A stretch of DNA of 64,000 nt from Fibrobacter sp. UWB2 (lineage in GTDB: Bacteria; Fibrobacterota; Fibrobacteria; Fibrobacterales; Fibrobacteraceae), in the NCBI RefSeq assembly GCF_002210425.1, contig NZ_MWQK01000003.1:62001-126000 (forward strand), given 5' to 3'. Made by a program: the position numbers and the translations under genes. The stretch's first letter is position 1. Each line of letters opens with the position of its first letter. Of the stretch, positions 18,262-27,131 are shown one piece after another. The notes beneath the pieces were generated by a model that was given only the letters and a program-made list of their open reading frames with translations, did no database searches and was not told where the DNA came from.

Positions 18262-19344
18262 CTATTTGACATGGAAATGAATGATATTCATGTCATTGAC
18301 TACACTTTGTTCATAACATTCTGTAGCCACATTAATCAATTGTCTTGAGATTTCGTCGCAGGCATCCAATGGATTCACGTTCGGTCCTGCGAATTCAAGC
18401 CGAATTTCTGCACGGCTGTTGTCTTCGGAATACTCCGCCATTAAACGGATATCCGTACCCTGCGGCAGTTTGGGAACAAGCCCAAGCATCACCATTTCGT
18501 CGAGAACATAGCTCACGTTTCGAATGGTCCGATTTTCCATCTGGTTCTTTTCGGCAAAAACTAGGAACCGGTTCATAACGCCCATAAAATCAACGTCTCC
18601 AACGACAAGATGTTCGTCAAACACTTTAAGGTGCTTGATAAACAGCCTCGTCTTTTCGCGTTGCGGGTTTTCGAAAATCTGCTTCGGGGTCCCTTCTTCG
18701 TAAATCACGCCCTCGTCCATGTAGAACACACGCGTCGAAATATCGCGAGCAAATTTCATCTCGTGCGTAACAATCATCATCGTGAGTCCCTGATTCGAAA
18801 GTCCCCTGATCACCGCAAGGACTTCTCCAATCATCGTCGGGTCCAAGGCGCTCGTCGGTTCATCGAACAGTATAATTTCAGGGTCCATCGCAAGCGTACG
18901 TGCAATAGCGACACGCTGTTTTTGGCCGCCCGAAAGTTCTTCGGGTAAATTATCGGCCTTGTCCGCAAGCCCCACGCGGTGCAAAAGTTCCATACCCTTT
19001 GCGCAGGCGTCCTGCTTGGAACGGTGCAAAATATCCATCTGTGCGACCATGATATTTTCAATAATCGTCAGATGGTTGAACAAATTAAATGACTGAAAAA
19101 CCATCCCCATCTTGCGACGAATCGCGGGCACATTCGCCCCACGCGCTGTAATCGATTTTCCGTCAATCAGCACCTCGCCCGAAGTCGGGCATTCCAAAAG
19201 ATTGATACAGCGAAGCAACGTCGACTTGCCTGTTCCCGAAGGGCCGATAATCGACACAACATCGCCACGATTAATCTCGACATTGACATCCAGAAGCGGA
19301 GTCGCATTCGGGTACACTTTTTTCAAATGACGAATCGAAATCAT
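18262..19344 (-). CDS. Amino-acid ABC transporter ATPase with extra C-terminal domain, 360 aa
   Basis: ATPase of the GlnQ/HisP type energising the fused receptor/permease gene downstream. Walker A GPSGTGKST (34-42), Q-loop MGMVFQSFNLF, signature LSGGQKQRVAIART, Walker B IILFDEPTSALDP, H-loop IVTHEM. The usual protein ends near residue 245; here about 115 more residues follow. Part of that extension (RNVSYVLDEMVMLGL..RLMAEYSEDNSRAEIRLEFAG) resembles the N-box-like helix and beta-strand pattern of anti-sigma/GHKL ATPases; that likeness is tentative. It could sense a signal that gates transport. Confidence 0.9.
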   Translation of the reverse strand: MISIRHLKKVYPNATPLLDVNVEINRGDVVSIIGPSGTGKSTLLRCINLLECPTSGEVLIDGKSITARGANVPAIRRKMGMVFQSFNLFNHLTIIENIMVAQMDILHRSKQDACAKGMELLHRVGLADKADNLPEELSGGQKQRVAIARTLAMDPEIILFDEPTSALDPTMIGEVLAVIRGLSNQGLTMMIVTHEMKFARDISTRVFYMDEGVIYEEGTPKQIFENPQREKTRLFIKHLKVFDEHLVVGDVDFMGVMNRFLVFAEKNQMENRTIRNVSYVLDEMVMLGLVPKLPQGTDIRLMAEYSEDNSRAEIRLEFAGPNVNPLDACDEISRQLINVATECYEQSVVNDMNIIHFHVK

Positions 19345-19497
19345 TTAACGCTCCCTTTCCCTCAAAAAATATGTGCGGAATATCAAATTCCCTATTAAAA
19401 TAATATCAACCGTCCGAAAACGACACAAAAAGTTCACTTTCGTGCAAAAACATATTTATATTAAATCATACACAAGGTTTTTCTAGAGGGGAGCTCT

Positions 19498-20565
19498 ATG
19501 GATTTTTTGAAAAAAGCGGCTATAGCCATTGGTTTTTGCACCATGCTTACCGCATGCGGAAACGACACTTTAAATTGCGCATCCATTTTCGAAAAGAACG
19601 ATTCCATCGCCGAAGGGAAGGCGCCCGCCTTCCTCAAGAAAGGCGATAAAGTGGCTCTCCTTTCGCCCTCCTACACAACTCCCGATTCTACAATCCAGAA
19701 AACGGCCGATGTGATTCGCGAATGGGGCTTTACCCCTGTCATCGGCGAGAGTGCAAACAAACTCGATGCAGGCAAGTTCGCAGGCACAGCAGAGGAGCGC
19801 GCCGAAGATTTCGAGAAAGCGCTCAGGGATTCCGAAATTAAGGCGATTCTCTGCAACCGCGGCGGTTACGGAACCATCCAACTCGTCGACTTGATTGACC
19901 AAAGACTCGTGAAGAACAACCCGAAGTGGATTATCGGCTATAGTGACGTGACCACGCTACACGCCATGCAGACCAAGGCAGGCGTCATGAGCATCCACGG
20001 CACCATGAGCTCGAGCATTGCAAAAACAGATGGCAAGGATGTCAACAGCACGCTCCTGCGCGACTTGCTCAAAGGCGAAGTTCCCACATACAAAGTACCA
20101 AAACATAAATACAACCAGCAAGGTGAAGCCGAAGGCGTCCTCGTCGGCGGCAACATGGCAACATTCGTACCGCTCATTGGCGCAAGCGATATCGACGTTT
20201 TCCAGAACGACGGCATCATCCTCTTTATGGAAGAAATCGGTGAGAACTTGCGCAACATCGACCGCATGTTCCATTCCATCGAACTTCACGGCGTCATGGA
20301 GAACGTGCGAGGCGTAATCCTTGGTGAATTCGTGAGCTCCGGGACCGACCTTGATTACGAAAGCACCGAAGCCATGCTCTCGCAATACCTGAAGCAGTAC
20401 AACATTCCGGTGATTTGCGGGTTCCCTGCCGGGCACGACGATATAAATGTGCCTCTCGTAATGGGCGCCAAGGTCAAAATGGACGTCAACAGCGATGGCG
20501 CTACGATTACATTCGACATCAACGGCGAAAAGAAAATCGTAAATACAGAAAAGCTGGGCCAATAG
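19498..20565 (+). CDS. LD-carboxypeptidase (peptidase S66) lipoprotein, 355 aa
   Basis: Cleaves the terminal D-Ala from tetrapeptides during peptidoglycan recycling (LdcA family). Lipobox LTAC (Cys20), so it is membrane-anchored rather than cytoplasmic like E. coli LdcA. The S66 pattern is complete: GDKVALLSPSYTTPDS, CNRGGYGT, the nucleophile Ser in IIGYSDVTTLH, GGNMATFVPLIG, LFMEEIGENLRNIDRM, and CGFPAGHDDINVPLVMG with the catalytic His. Single gene. A TATATT-type -10 precedes it at about 19455. A 7-bp stem without a T-tract overlaps its stop. Confidence 0.9.
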   Translation: MDFLKKAAIAIGFCTMLTACGNDTLNCASIFEKNDSIAEGKAPAFLKKGDKVALLSPSYTTPDSTIQKTADVIREWGFTPVIGESANKLDAGKFAGTAEERAEDFEKALRDSEIKAILCNRGGYGTIQLVDLIDQRLVKNNPKWIIGYSDVTTLHAMQTKAGVMSIHGTMSSSIAKTDGKDVNSTLLRDLLKGEVPTYKVPKHKYNQQGEAEGVLVGGNMATFVPLIGASDIDVFQNDGIILFMEEIGENLRNIDRMFHSIELHGVMENVRGVILGEFVSSGTDLDYESTEAMLSQYLKQYNIPVICGFPAGHDDINVPLVMGAKVKMDVNSDGATITFDINGEKKIVNTEKLGQ

Positions 20566-20602
20566 ACCCAGCTCTCTAAACCACTTTAGAATTTTATAGT
20601 CT

Positions 20603-21583
20603 TTAGAACTTCCACATCACGCCCACGGTCGGCACAATGCTGAAATTGCCCATGTCGTCATCGTGGTTGACTTCAAGGCGGCTAAAGTCGCCTTTCTTGT
20701 ACTTGACAGAAGCATCCGAGTCAACCTCGGCTACCCAGCGGCCGCCGACACTAGCAAAGAGCCCGACGTGATTGCTGAGCGCAAACCGAGCCATGAAATC
20801 GCCACCAAGAGTAAGAGCGGTCAAGGATTCGCTATAGCTGCGATCAACGCGTCCGAGTTCCTTGTGCTTAAACGACTTTTCTTCCGTGACAAAAACGGCG
20901 TATTCAACACCAACAACCGCAAACATCGAGAACGTCACTTTCGGGCTGTTCACAAAGCTATAGCCCGCACCGAATTCAACGGCGCTGTACGTGCCTGTTT
21001 GCCAGCCGTCCGACGGATAGAACTCGATGTTGCCCGTCGTTGCTATACCAGACGTAATAGACAGCTTTGTAGCAAAGCCACAACGGCAAACGCCCATATA
21101 GCTTGCATTCACGCCGTAATTGATCAAGTTAACTTTTTTGTTCCCAATGCCGTACTGATCAAACGGAATAGAAAGACCAGCACCGATATAATGGTTCCAT
21201 CTCTTAGTCTTAACCGGTTCTGCTTCAGTCGAATCTACTGTTTTTGCAGAATCCACAGCCACTTCAGAAACCTTAGCTGTATCGGCTGCAGGCAAAGCTT
21301 CTGCGGGCTTGACCGGTTCAACGGCCTTGGTGGTATCAACAACCGCAACAGCGGCTGAATCGACGGCAGGTGCTGCGGCTGGCACTGCAACCTTAGCCGT
21401 ATCTGAAACCACAGCGGCAACAGGAGTAGCGGCAGGCGCAATAGCCTTAACAGAATCAACGGCCGGAGTCGTTACAGGAACTGGAGCCTTCGCACTGTCC
21501 ACTTTAACGGCGGGCACCTGAGCCACGCCTTGAGCAAATAAAGTTGAACAGCAGGCAAGAGCAAGTCCAAAGATTTTTTTCAT
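20603..21583 (-). CDS. Outer-membrane beta-barrel-like protein with Ala/Val/Pro-rich linker, 326 aa
   Basis: Signal peptide MKKIFGLALACCSTLFAQG. Residues about 20-130 are a low-complexity Ala/Val/Pro/Asp stretch with repeated TKAV/VDSAK units, probably an extended periplasmic linker. From about 130 alternating hydrophobic strands (GAGLSIPFDQYG, TGTYSAVEFGAGYSFV, ALTLGGDFMARFAL) end in GVMWKF, a terminal aromatic typical of barrels sent to the outer membrane by BAM. It is probably an 8-10 stranded barrel; function unknown. Single gene between the convergent S66 gene and the yidC operon. Confidence 0.75.
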   Translation of the reverse strand: MKKIFGLALACCSTLFAQGVAQVPAVKVDSAKAPVPVTTPAVDSVKAIAPAATPVAAVVSDTAKVAVPAAAPAVDSAAVAVVDTTKAVEPVKPAEALPAADTAKVSEVAVDSAKTVDSTEAEPVKTKRWNHYIGAGLSIPFDQYGIGNKKVNLINYGVNASYMGVCRCGFATKLSITSGIATTGNIEFYPSDGWQTGTYSAVEFGAGYSFVNSPKVTFSMFAVVGVEYAVFVTEEKSFKHKELGRVDRSYSESLTALTLGGDFMARFALSNHVGLFASVGGRWVAEVDSDASVKYKKGDFSRLEVNHDDDMGNFSIVPTVGVMWKF

Positions 21584-21682
21584 AGATAATTCCCCTTAGT
21601 TATCATTTAAGATAGTATAATTCGATTCACATGGATGGAGTCCAAAAAAGAGAAATGCGCGGGAGAGCCCGCGCATTTTCAA

Positions 21683-23533
21683 TTACTTCACGATTTCGGC
21701 GTCCTTGACGTTCTTGCCTTTGAGCTTGGAAGAAGTCTTCGGAGTAGAGCCATTAACCGGCGGGAACTTGCTGTAGATGTACTTGTACTGAGCAATGCTC
21801 CAGATGTTACCGATAATCCAGTAGAGCACGAGACCAGACGGCATCACGGCGCTGAACAAGAGCATCATGGCAGGCATCATCCACACCATCATCTTCTGCT
21901 GAGCAGGATCCATACCGGCGTTGGAGTTCATCGTCACCTTGGTCTGGAAGTAGGTCGTTGCAACCATGAGCCACGGGAGGATGGCAAGGCCAGACGGCAT
22001 AATGATAGGAATGCTGATACCATTCCAGACAACGTCACTGCGGCTGAGGTCCGAGATCCAGAGGAAAGCCGGAGCACCACGGAGTTCGATAGCACGGCCA
22101 AGCACAAAGAAGAGGCCCATGAAAATCGGCATCTGGATGAGCATCGGGAGGCAGCCACCGGTGCAGCTTGCAAGCGGGTTAATGTTGTTCTTGCTGTAGA
22201 GTTCCATCATAGCGGCCTGCTTCTTCTGCGGGTCGGTACGGTACTTCACGTTGATTTCTTCAATCTGCGGCTTGAGAGCGGCCATGCCACGCGTAGACTT
22301 GATCTGCTTCACGGTGAATGGAGTCGTAACACCGCGAACGATAAGCGTCACGAGGATAATGGCAACACCGTAGTTCGGGATAATGCTGTAGAAGAGGTTC
22401 AAGAGCTTGAGGAGCATCTTGCAAATCCAGACGAACCAGACGTCTGCACCGCACCAGCTCCAGCCACTCACGATAATCTTTTCGTAGTCCTTGTTGAGAG
22501 CGGAGAGTTCATCCCACTTGAGCGGGAGAATCATCAAGTCGTAGCCGAGGGACTGAGCACCGCGGAAATCGTCGGCAATCGTAAGCTTGTACGTACCCGG
22601 ATCAACTTCGCTATCGTCAACCTTCATATGCTTTGTCTTGAGCACAGCCGGAACAGCTTCGTCGAACTGGACCGTCATGGCAACGTACTTGCGACGCAGA
22701 CCCGCCCAAACAATCTTGCCTTCAGTAGCATTGAAAGAAGCCTGTTCGCGCGGCATTTCACGTTCCACAGAATAGCGGTCGTTGAAGACAACTTCGCTAA
22801 AGTAGTAGGTACCGCCACCGCCGATGCCCATGATGCCCTTGGACTTCGGAATATCTTCAGTTTCCTTGAGGCCGCCCTTCCATGCGAGCTCGTAGGCTGT
22901 CGGCTGGAAACCGATAAACTTGTTTTCTTGACGGACTGCCGGGCCTTCCTTGGTGAATCCGTAAGAACGGATGACCTGGCTACCATTGGCGTCCTGGAAT
23001 GCGAACTGGACCTTTGCGCTGTCGGTCACGACAATCTTTGCAGGCGTGTTGCCGAGTTCAAACATCGCTTCGCTCAAGTCTGCGTTGTCGAGCTTCAAGT
23101 CGAATGCGCCGAGCGTCGTATCCTGGATGAGTTCCGGGAACTTGCCGGTAGAATCCGGGAGAGCCTTCACGATGATGCTCTTGACCTTGGCCCCCTTGTT
23201 GGTGAGAGTCATGATGAACTTGTCGGTTTCGACCGTCACGGAGCGTTCAGCAATTTCGACCTTCGGAGCGACCGGAGCGGCGCTATCGTTTGCCACAGCC
23301 GGAGCGGCAGCGTTTTCAGAACCGCCCAAGACCGGAGCAGCCTTGATTTCAGGAGCCTTGCTCGGGATCACGAGCGACTTTGCGGAATCCTGGGAAACCT
23401 GCTTTTCGGTTTTTGCCTTTGCCTGTGCGGCACGGGCTGCAGCCTGCGCCTCGGCATTTGCGTTATTGACAGCCATCCACCAAATCACGATGACCGCGAT
23501 AAGGATGGAACCAATGAGTGTATTCTTGTTCAT
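21683..23533 (-). CDS. yidC: Membrane protein insertase YidC, 616 aa
   Basis: Inserts and folds inner-membrane proteins with or without SecYEG. An N-terminal TM (about 4-24), an Ala/Lys/Glu-rich linker, the large periplasmic P1 domain (about 90-350) and the conserved C-terminal five-TM core (from NLFYSIIPNYGVAIILVTLIVRG). The core shows the KQ.KS.RGMAALKPQIEEI loop and CLPMLIQMPIFMGLFFVLGRAI. The Gram-negative long form fits. The gene overlaps yidD by 4 nt (ATGA) in the rpmH-rnpA-yidD-yidC operon. Confidence 0.96.
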   Translation of the reverse strand: MNKNTLIGSILIAVIVIWWMAVNNANAEAQAAARAAQAKAKTEKQVSQDSAKSLVIPSKAPEIKAAPVLGGSENAAAPAVANDSAAPVAPKVEIAERSVTVETDKFIMTLTNKGAKVKSIIVKALPDSTGKFPELIQDTTLGAFDLKLDNADLSEAMFELGNTPAKIVVTDSAKVQFAFQDANGSQVIRSYGFTKEGPAVRQENKFIGFQPTAYELAWKGGLKETEDIPKSKGIMGIGGGGTYYFSEVVFNDRYSVEREMPREQASFNATEGKIVWAGLRRKYVAMTVQFDEAVPAVLKTKHMKVDDSEVDPGTYKLTIADDFRGAQSLGYDLMILPLKWDELSALNKDYEKIIVSGWSWCGADVWFVWICKMLLKLLNLFYSIIPNYGVAIILVTLIVRGVTTPFTVKQIKSTRGMAALKPQIEEINVKYRTDPQKKQAAMMELYSKNNINPLASCTGGCLPMLIQMPIFMGLFFVLGRAIELRGAPAFLWISDLSRSDVVWNGISIPIIMPSGLAILPWLMVATTYFQTKVTMNSNAGMDPAQQKMMVWMMPAMMLLFSAVMPSGLVLYWIIGNIWSIAQYKYIYSKFPPVNGSTPKTSSKLKGKNVKDAEIVK

Positions 23534-23781
23534 TTTTTATCCTTAGGGAGCGGAACGGGATCATATCCGCCCTTGCAGAAGGGGTTGCATCTTAAGACTC
23601 TAAAAACCGCAAGATAGAAACCTTTGATGGGCCCGTGGAGGCGTAAAGCTTCAATTGCGTAGTTTGAACACGTAGGCTGGAATCTACAGACCCCATGGAA
23701 AAAATAGGGGTGCACCAGTTGGTATAGACGGATGGGGGCAATCAAAGCCGCCACCAGAGCATTTTTAAGCTTCTGCCACAT
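23530..23781 (-). CDS. yidD: Membrane protein insertion efficiency factor YidD, 83 aa
   Basis: Small amphipathic protein helping YidC-dependent insertion. Family residues are present: IRLYQLVHPYFFHGVCRF, PTCSNYAIEAL, GPIKGFYLAVFRVLRCNPF and GGYDPVP. The start overlaps the end of rnpA by 17 nt. Confidence 0.95.
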   Translation of the reverse strand: MWQKLKNALVAALIAPIRLYQLVHPYFFHGVCRFQPTCSNYAIEALRLHGPIKGFYLAVFRVLRCNPFCKGGYDPVPLPKDKK

Positions 23782-24118
23782 CCGGTTGCTTGTCCCATTC
23801 CATCTTGTGGAAAATTTTCTGGGCGGATTCGCGGAAACGTTCAGAGGACATTTCCTTGGAATTGTCGCTCACGATAATCATTGCCCAGACGGGCTTTTTG
23901 ATATTCGGGACAATACCATAAAACAGTGGACGTAGGATCCTACGGCACTTATTGCGATACACGGCATTTCCGTTCTTCTTCTTGGCTAAGAAGCAGAAAC
24001 GACAAAAACCGTCCGGAGCTTCAATCCATCGCATGCTAAAAGCAGGTGCGCGGAGGAACTTCCCTTGGACGGCTACTTGCCGGTAAGCGGGCTGATTGGG
24101 CAGCCGATAAGAACGCAG
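23765..24118 (-). CDS. rnpA: Ribonuclease P protein component, 117 aa if started at CTG 24118
   Basis: Protein subunit of RNase P, maturing tRNA 5' ends. The RNR-type motif is YRNKCRRILRPLF, with AKKKNGNAV before it. The first ATG (24034) would give only 89 aa and lose the conserved N-terminal strand. In frame upstream lies SYRLPNQPAYRQVAVQGKF, which fits the family N-terminus. Between the previous in-frame stop (inside the rpmH end) and 24034 there is no ATG, GTG or TTG; only CTG (24118, 24103) and ATA are available. I chose CTG 24118, giving a normal family length. It sits just after rpmH and overlaps yidD. Confidence 0.85.
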   Translation of the reverse strand: MRSYRLPNQPAYRQVAVQGKFLRAPAFSMRWIEAPDGFCRFCFLAKKKNGNAVYRNKCRRILRPLFYGIVPNIKKPVWAMIIVSDNSKEMSSERFRESAQKIFHKMEWDKQPDVAEA

Positions 24119-24141
24119 AGTGGCTATAAGCCAGCCCCGAC

Positions 24142-24297
24142 TTACTTCTTATAGATTTCGTCGCTAACGGTGAGGACCTTACGGCCCTTAGCACGGCGAC
24201 GGCTCAAGACAGCACGACCCCAACGGTCTTCCATACGGGCCATAAAACCGTGCTTGTTAACGCGCTTACGATTGTGAGGCTGGAATGTTCTTTTCAT
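24142..24297 (-). CDS. rpmH: Ribosomal protein bL34, 51 aa
   Basis: Reads [18 protein letters not shown] at the start, then [20 protein letters not shown] and a short tail DEIYKK. This is classic L34 with a few extra C-terminal residues. GAAAGG lies upstream of the ATG. First gene of the rpmH-rnpA-yidD-yidC operon; the family's usual neighbour dnaA is absent here. Confidence 0.96.
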   Translation of the reverse strand: MKRTFQPHNRKRVNKHGFMARMEDRWGRAVLSRRRAKGRKVLTVSDEIYKK

Positions 24298-24684
24298 GAT
24301 AAAAACCTTTCTATGAAAACAGAATTTTTTTGAGACTCAAATTTAGTAAAATGTCGGTATTTATCAAGGGGTTACAACCGACCTAAAGGGTAATTTTTCA
24401 CGCTTAACGGGACTCAAACAAAAAGCATTCAGCAAAAGCACAATGTATTAACAAGATGTAAACAGATATTTTTAAAGAGCAGGTCAGTGGTCAATGGTCA
24501 TTAGTCAGTAGATAATAGACATGCAAGCACATGTCATTCCCGCCTTGAGCGGGAATCTCCATTCCATATTGTCAAAAGGAGATGCCCCGTCAGGCGGGGC
24601 ATGACAGCGCACAAGGCATGACAACATGCATCCTTTTTATATCTTTTAATTACATAATAGATAATAGTGTAAAAGCAGGATTTT
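24298..24684. other. Intergenic region between rpmH and divIVA
   Basis: Holds the rpmH leader, a run of heptanucleotide tandem repeats (24483-24510: GTCAGTG, GTCAATG, GTCATTA, GTCAGTA) and two palindromic repeats (24532-24606). I found no DnaA-box cluster and no ORF. Confidence 0.6.
24532..24606. repeat. Two palindromic dispersed repeats, head to head
   Basis: TGTCATTCCCGCC..GCGGGAATCTCC (24532-24560) and GGAGATGCCCCG..CGGGGCATGACA (24578-24606). They belong to the same family in opposite orientation. Confidence 0.8.
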
Positions 24685-25194
24685 ATGGAACTCACTCCGC
24701 TTGATATTAGAAACCAGACTTTCCACAAGAAATCTTTTAAGGGGTACGATCCGGAAGAAGTGAAGGCTTTTCTGGAGACAACGGCGACCGCTTTTGAAAA
24801 CATGTTCCGCGACCGCACAAACTTGACCGAGCGCCTGAAAGTCGCCGAAGAACGCGTGAACTACTACCGCCAAATCGAAAAGACAATTCAGGACGCCGTC
24901 GTCACGATGCAGCGCACGATTAACGAAGTGAAGGCATCTGCCGAGAAGGAAGCGGAAATCATCATCGCCGAAGCAAAGGCTCGCGCCATGCGCGAAGTCG
25001 AAAGCATCAAGCGCGAAAGCGAAAACCTCCGCACCGAAATCGAGCAGCTCCGTCAACTCCGCACAAACTACTTTATCCGTTGCCGTGCCCTCATCCATAG
25101 CCAGGACGAGCTCCTCTCCGCTATGGAAAACGACCAGCAGAAGGAATTCGAGGCTCCCGCCACGATACAGAACGACGGCATCGCCCTCACCTAG
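24685..25194 (+). CDS. DivIVA-domain coiled-coil protein, 169 aa
   Basis: N-terminal DivIVA signature LTPLDIRNQTFHKKSFKGYDPEEVKAFLE (membrane/pole-binding domain), then a long heptad-rich coiled coil (about 45-150) rich in Glu, Lys and Arg. Such proteins mark curved membranes or organise division and envelope growth. In Gram-negative lineages the role is less clear. The DUF167 gene follows after 6 nt, so it is probably co-transcribed. Confidence 0.88.
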   Translation: MELTPLDIRNQTFHKKSFKGYDPEEVKAFLETTATAFENMFRDRTNLTERLKVAEERVNYYRQIEKTIQDAVVTMQRTINEVKASAEKEAEIIIAEAKARAMREVESIKRESENLRTEIEQLRQLRTNYFIRCRALIHSQDELLSAMENDQQKEFEAPATIQNDGIALT

Positions 25195-25200
25195 CACGAC

Positions 25201-25425
25201 ATGAGAATCAACATCAAGGTACATGCGCGTAGCAAGCGCGAGAGCATCACGCCGCAACCCGACGGAAGCTACAAGGTCGAGGTCAAGGCCCCACCGGTCG
25301 ATGGAGCCGCGAACGAAGCGATTTGCGAACTTGTCGCAGAGCACTTCCACGTGCACAAGCGAGATGTTTCGGTCGTCATGGGTTCTACGAACAACAAAAA
25401 GGTCATCGAAATTTTGGGGATGTAA
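25201..25425 (+). CDS. DUF167 (YggU) family protein, 74 aa
   Basis: Small alpha/beta protein: VHARSKRESI, PPVDGAANEAICELVAEHF, GSTNNKKVIEI. This is the family core. Biochemical function unsettled. The stop TAA overlaps the ATG of the next gene (TAATGA), so translation is coupled to the diguanylate cyclase. Confidence 0.9.
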   Translation: MRINIKVHARSKRESITPQPDGSYKVEVKAPPVDGAANEAICELVAEHFHVHKRDVSVVMGSTNNKKVIEILGM

Positions 25426-27080
25426 TGAGATTTTCGATCCAGTCAAAGATTCTAATCCTTTCATTATCGAGCACGCTCATAGGAACGCTTTCGCTCGGCA
25501 TACTCAGCACGTTGTTCATCAGCCGGACCACCCAGCGCAACTCCATGCAGTACATGAAGGACCAAGCGAACAACGAAGCCGCCAAGCTGAACTACCTGTT
25601 CGAATCCCATGAAAAATACACGATGGCCGCCGCCGCGGGTATTCAGTCACAGATAAATGAAGATTCCACATTTTTGACAAATCCCGAAAAAATCGAAAAA
25701 AACATCGAAGGCCTCAGGGAACGTCTCAGTTCCACCATAAACAACCTTTCAGGCACCAAAAGCGTTTTCGTAAATTTCAATCCGGACATCACGCACTCCC
25801 CTCAAGGTGTTTATCTTGTACGCAGCCCGATTGATGGAGCATTCCACCCCCGCGCATCGACAAACATAAAGCAGTACAGTCCCTCGGATATGGAACACGT
25901 CGGCTGGTACTACAAGCCCGTCATGACCGGAAACCCCGTCTGGATGCCGCCTTACTTCAACAAGAACATTAACGCCTACATCATCTCTTACGTTATTCCA
26001 ATATTCAGAGGTAACAAGGACATTGGCGTTGTCGGCATAGACATAGATTTTGAACAATTAACCAACCAGCTTTCGCAAGTTCATTTTATGCAAAGCGGTT
26101 TTGCGTTCCTCGAAGATGCCGAAGGCTTGATTGTTTACCACCCCACCATTCCTAACGGACTCACATTCAAGCCCGAAGACAATCAGGTCAAGCTTTCGAT
26201 TCCGCTCAGCAACGGCATGAAGCTCGTCACCGTCGCACCGATTCTCGAAATTAACGCCCAAAGAGACAAGCACATCAAACAAAGTATCATCTTCATTTTA
26301 CTTCTCTTGGCATTCACGACGACCATCACGATTTTCTTCTCGAGAAGCATTACCAAGCCGCTCAAGGAGCTTACGAAAGAAGCTAAGAAGATGATCACGG
26401 GCGACATGAACGCCGATTTTAACATTCAGCAGAACGATGAAATCGGAGAGCTCGCCAAGAGTTTTGCAGCGGCGAAATTCCACATCAGCCAGCACATGAA
26501 GCAGATGCAGGGGCTTGCGTTCCAGGATTCGCTCACAGGCGTACGCAACAAGATGGCCTACGACGCTTACCTTGAAGAGCTTAAAGGGCGCATCGAAAGC
26601 GGCGAGGTCAAATCGTACGGCATTGCAATTTTCGATACGAACAACCTCAAGGAAATTAACGATACATACGGCCACGAAAACGGCAACTCTTACTTGATAA
26701 ATTCTTGCAGGCTGCTTTGCCAGATTTTTGCGCATAGCCCGATTTTCAGAATCGGTGGTGATGAATTTTTGGCAGTTCTCATCGGAAGAGATTTGGAAAA
26801 CCGTCAAGATCTTTTAATCCAGCTCAAGGAAAGCATGGACTTGACCAAGAACGCTTCGTTCCCATGGAAACAGATTTCCATTGCATGCGGTATTGGCGTT
26901 GCCGAGCTTGCCAAGATAACGACAATCGAAGAAGTGTTCAACAAGGCCGACAAGAGCATGTACGAGAACAAGCGAGCCATCAAGATTGCAGAGCACAGGC
27001 CGCTTAGCCGTGATGAAGAAATGCACGAAGAGAAACACACCGCAAACGAAACTCAGGACGCCGAGAAAGACGACGCTTAA
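25425..27080 (+). CDS. Membrane diguanylate cyclase: Cache sensor - HAMP - GGDEF, 551 aa
   Basis: Synthesises cyclic di-GMP in response to an extracytoplasmic signal (inference from architecture). TM1 about 9-32; an extracytoplasmic dCache-like sensor about 35-280 (VYLVRSPIDGAFHPRAS, GVVGIDIDFEQL); TM2 about 286-306; HAMP about 306-358; GGDEF about 366-530 with active site RIGGDEF (GGDEF at 444-448). The position five residues before GGDEF reads AHSP, so the RxxD inhibitory site is missing and product feedback is probably absent. The C-terminus is charged. ATG 25425 overlaps the DUF167 stop; a longer upstream frame is a shadow. Confidence 0.92.
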   Translation: MRFSIQSKILILSLSSTLIGTLSLGILSTLFISRTTQRNSMQYMKDQANNEAAKLNYLFESHEKYTMAAAAGIQSQINEDSTFLTNPEKIEKNIEGLRERLSSTINNLSGTKSVFVNFNPDITHSPQGVYLVRSPIDGAFHPRASTNIKQYSPSDMEHVGWYYKPVMTGNPVWMPPYFNKNINAYIISYVIPIFRGNKDIGVVGIDIDFEQLTNQLSQVHFMQSGFAFLEDAEGLIVYHPTIPNGLTFKPEDNQVKLSIPLSNGMKLVTVAPILEINAQRDKHIKQSIIFILLLLAFTTTITIFFSRSITKPLKELTKEAKKMITGDMNADFNIQQNDEIGELAKSFAAAKFHISQHMKQMQGLAFQDSLTGVRNKMAYDAYLEELKGRIESGEVKSYGIAIFDTNNLKEINDTYGHENGNSYLINSCRLLCQIFAHSPIFRIGGDEFLAVLIGRDLENRQDLLIQLKESMDLTKNASFPWKQISIACGIGVAELAKITTIEEVFNKADKSMYENKRAIKIAEHRPLSRDEEMHEEKHTANETQDAEKDDA

Positions 27081-27131
27081 ACGAGATTGCGGCGAGATGC
27101 ACTGCAAAATGTGCGCGAGATGCGACGCGAA

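Noticed and set aside
20552-20573. Terminator over the end of the S66 gene
   Set aside because: AGCTGGG/CCCAGCT stem is present, but there is no T-tract on either strand and it overlaps the stop codon.
21635-23617. 660-aa plus-strand ORF
   Set aside because: Antisense to YidC; His/Arg-rich mirror frame.
24298-24684. Chromosome origin next to rpmH
   Set aside because: The rpmH-rnpA-yidD-yidC order hints at oriC, but there is no dnaA gene and no cluster of TTATCCACA-like boxes; DivIVA is the neighbour.
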